Below, piece by piece: positions 5,699 to 6,018 of a stretch of DNA of 6,018 nt. Positions within the stretch are counted from its first letter, which is position 1; each line of letters opens with the position of its first letter. Source of the stretch: Bacteroidia bacterium. GTDB lineage: Bacteria > Bacteroidota > Bacteroidia > NS11-12g > UBA9320. Location of the stretch: assembly GCA_013042025.1 (NCBI GenBank), contig JABDQY010000180.1, positions 1 to 6,018 of the forward strand, in the 5' to 3' direction. Below the pieces are notes generated by a model. It was not told the DNA's origin. It was given only the letters and a program-made list of their open reading frames with translations, and did not search any database. The translations under genes and the position numbers were made by a program.

Positions 5699-6018
5699 TT
5701 TCTTCTTTGTTATTTGATTTAAAGAATTGTAAATATGAGCATTCTGAAGATGAATATTCATGTTTGCATTATAAAAGTTACTGCTGATAAATGATGGTCG
5801 ATGCGTTTCAAGATTATAAACCATAAATGAATAATCCGTGTACTTGTCTGCTGTTAGTTGCCATTTCAAATAAAGCGGGAATAAATATACAGTAAGTGCC
5901 GAAAGAACCATTGCGGATCCATTAAACTCTCTTCTATCAATTTCAGTAAATATTCCTACTATTCCTACATAGTTGGAGTTGAATTTTTCAGTTAATGCTC
6001 CGGTATATTGGCTATAAA
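5696..6018 (-). CDS. C-terminal part of an unrecognised protein, 5' end beyond the window
   Basis: The minus-strand frame is open from the stop at 5698-5696 to the right edge, giving the last 106 residues of a longer protein. An internal ATG at 5911 would give a 71-residue protein, but the frame upstream of it continues without a stop and looks equally protein-like (KFNSNYVGIVGIFTEIDRREFNGSA), so I treat that ATG as internal. The visible part holds a short hydrophobic segment (MVLSALTVYLFPLYL) beginning about 71 residues before the end, then a polar stretch with DYSFMVYNLETHRPSF that looks like a beta-hairpin, then an NANMNIHLQNAHIYNSLNQI segment and a KKK tail. The hydrophobic part is short for a transmembrane helix. 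I do not recognise the family. It is joined to the barrel gene by TAATG, so a role in the envelope alongside that protein is a reasonable guess only. Confidence 0.75.
   Translation of the reverse strand, partial: YSQYTGALTEKFNSNYVGIVGIFTEIDRREFNGSAMVLSALTVYLFPLYLKWQLTADKYTDYSFMVYNLETHRPSFISSNFYNANMNIHLQNAHIYNSLNQITKKK

Noticed and set aside
5696..5911. A complete 71-residue gene starting at ATG 5911
   Set aside because: The same frame stays open to the window edge with protein-like sequence upstream, so this ATG is more likely internal to a longer, truncated gene.

Overview
The window is AT-rich chromosomal DNA that looks like Bacteroidota, probably a flavobacterium-like lineage. The evidence is: a UvrC with the FDNSNIQG signature where most bacteria have FDISHTQG; two matches to the Bacteroidota -7 promoter box TAnnTTTG; no convincing Shine-Dalgarno sequences; a lipoprotein M2 peptidase; and an exported protein with a CarboxypepD_reg-like domain. 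Nothing points to a mobile element: there is no transposase, integrase, tRNA, rRNA, CRISPR array or long repeat. Coding density is very high, and the only gap of note is a 56-base divergent intergenic region.

Layout. Positions 4081 down to 1 (minus strand) hold four closely spaced genes that probably form one operon: an exported cupin, an ACE-like M2 peptidyl-dipeptidase lipoprotein, a small DUF1801/YdhG-family protein, and uvrC, which runs off the left edge. The gaps are 23, 23 and 26 bases. Positions 4138-4887 (plus strand) hold a divergent gene for an exported CarboxypepD_reg-like protein. Its stop codon overlaps, tail to tail, the stop codon of a second minus-strand unit. That unit (6018 down to 4884) has the 3' part of an unrecognised gene cut by the right edge, joined by a TAATG stop/start overlap to a gene for a probable outer-membrane beta-barrel protein.

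Function. UvrC is the nuclease of nucleotide-excision repair. The cupin and the M2 peptidase both carry export signals and would act in the periplasm or at the cell surface; the peptidase keeps the full ACE zinc and substrate-binding set but seems to have lost two chloride ligands. The minus-strand operon joins two exported proteins with two cytoplasmic ones, so it is best read as a co-transcribed housekeeping run and not as one pathway. The right-hand unit and the plus-strand gene appear to encode envelope proteins of unknown role. I see no clear new defence, mobile or biosynthetic system. The points most worth checking are the chloride-site changes in the peptidase, the three TTG-started genes, and the uncharacterised envelope gene pair at the right edge.
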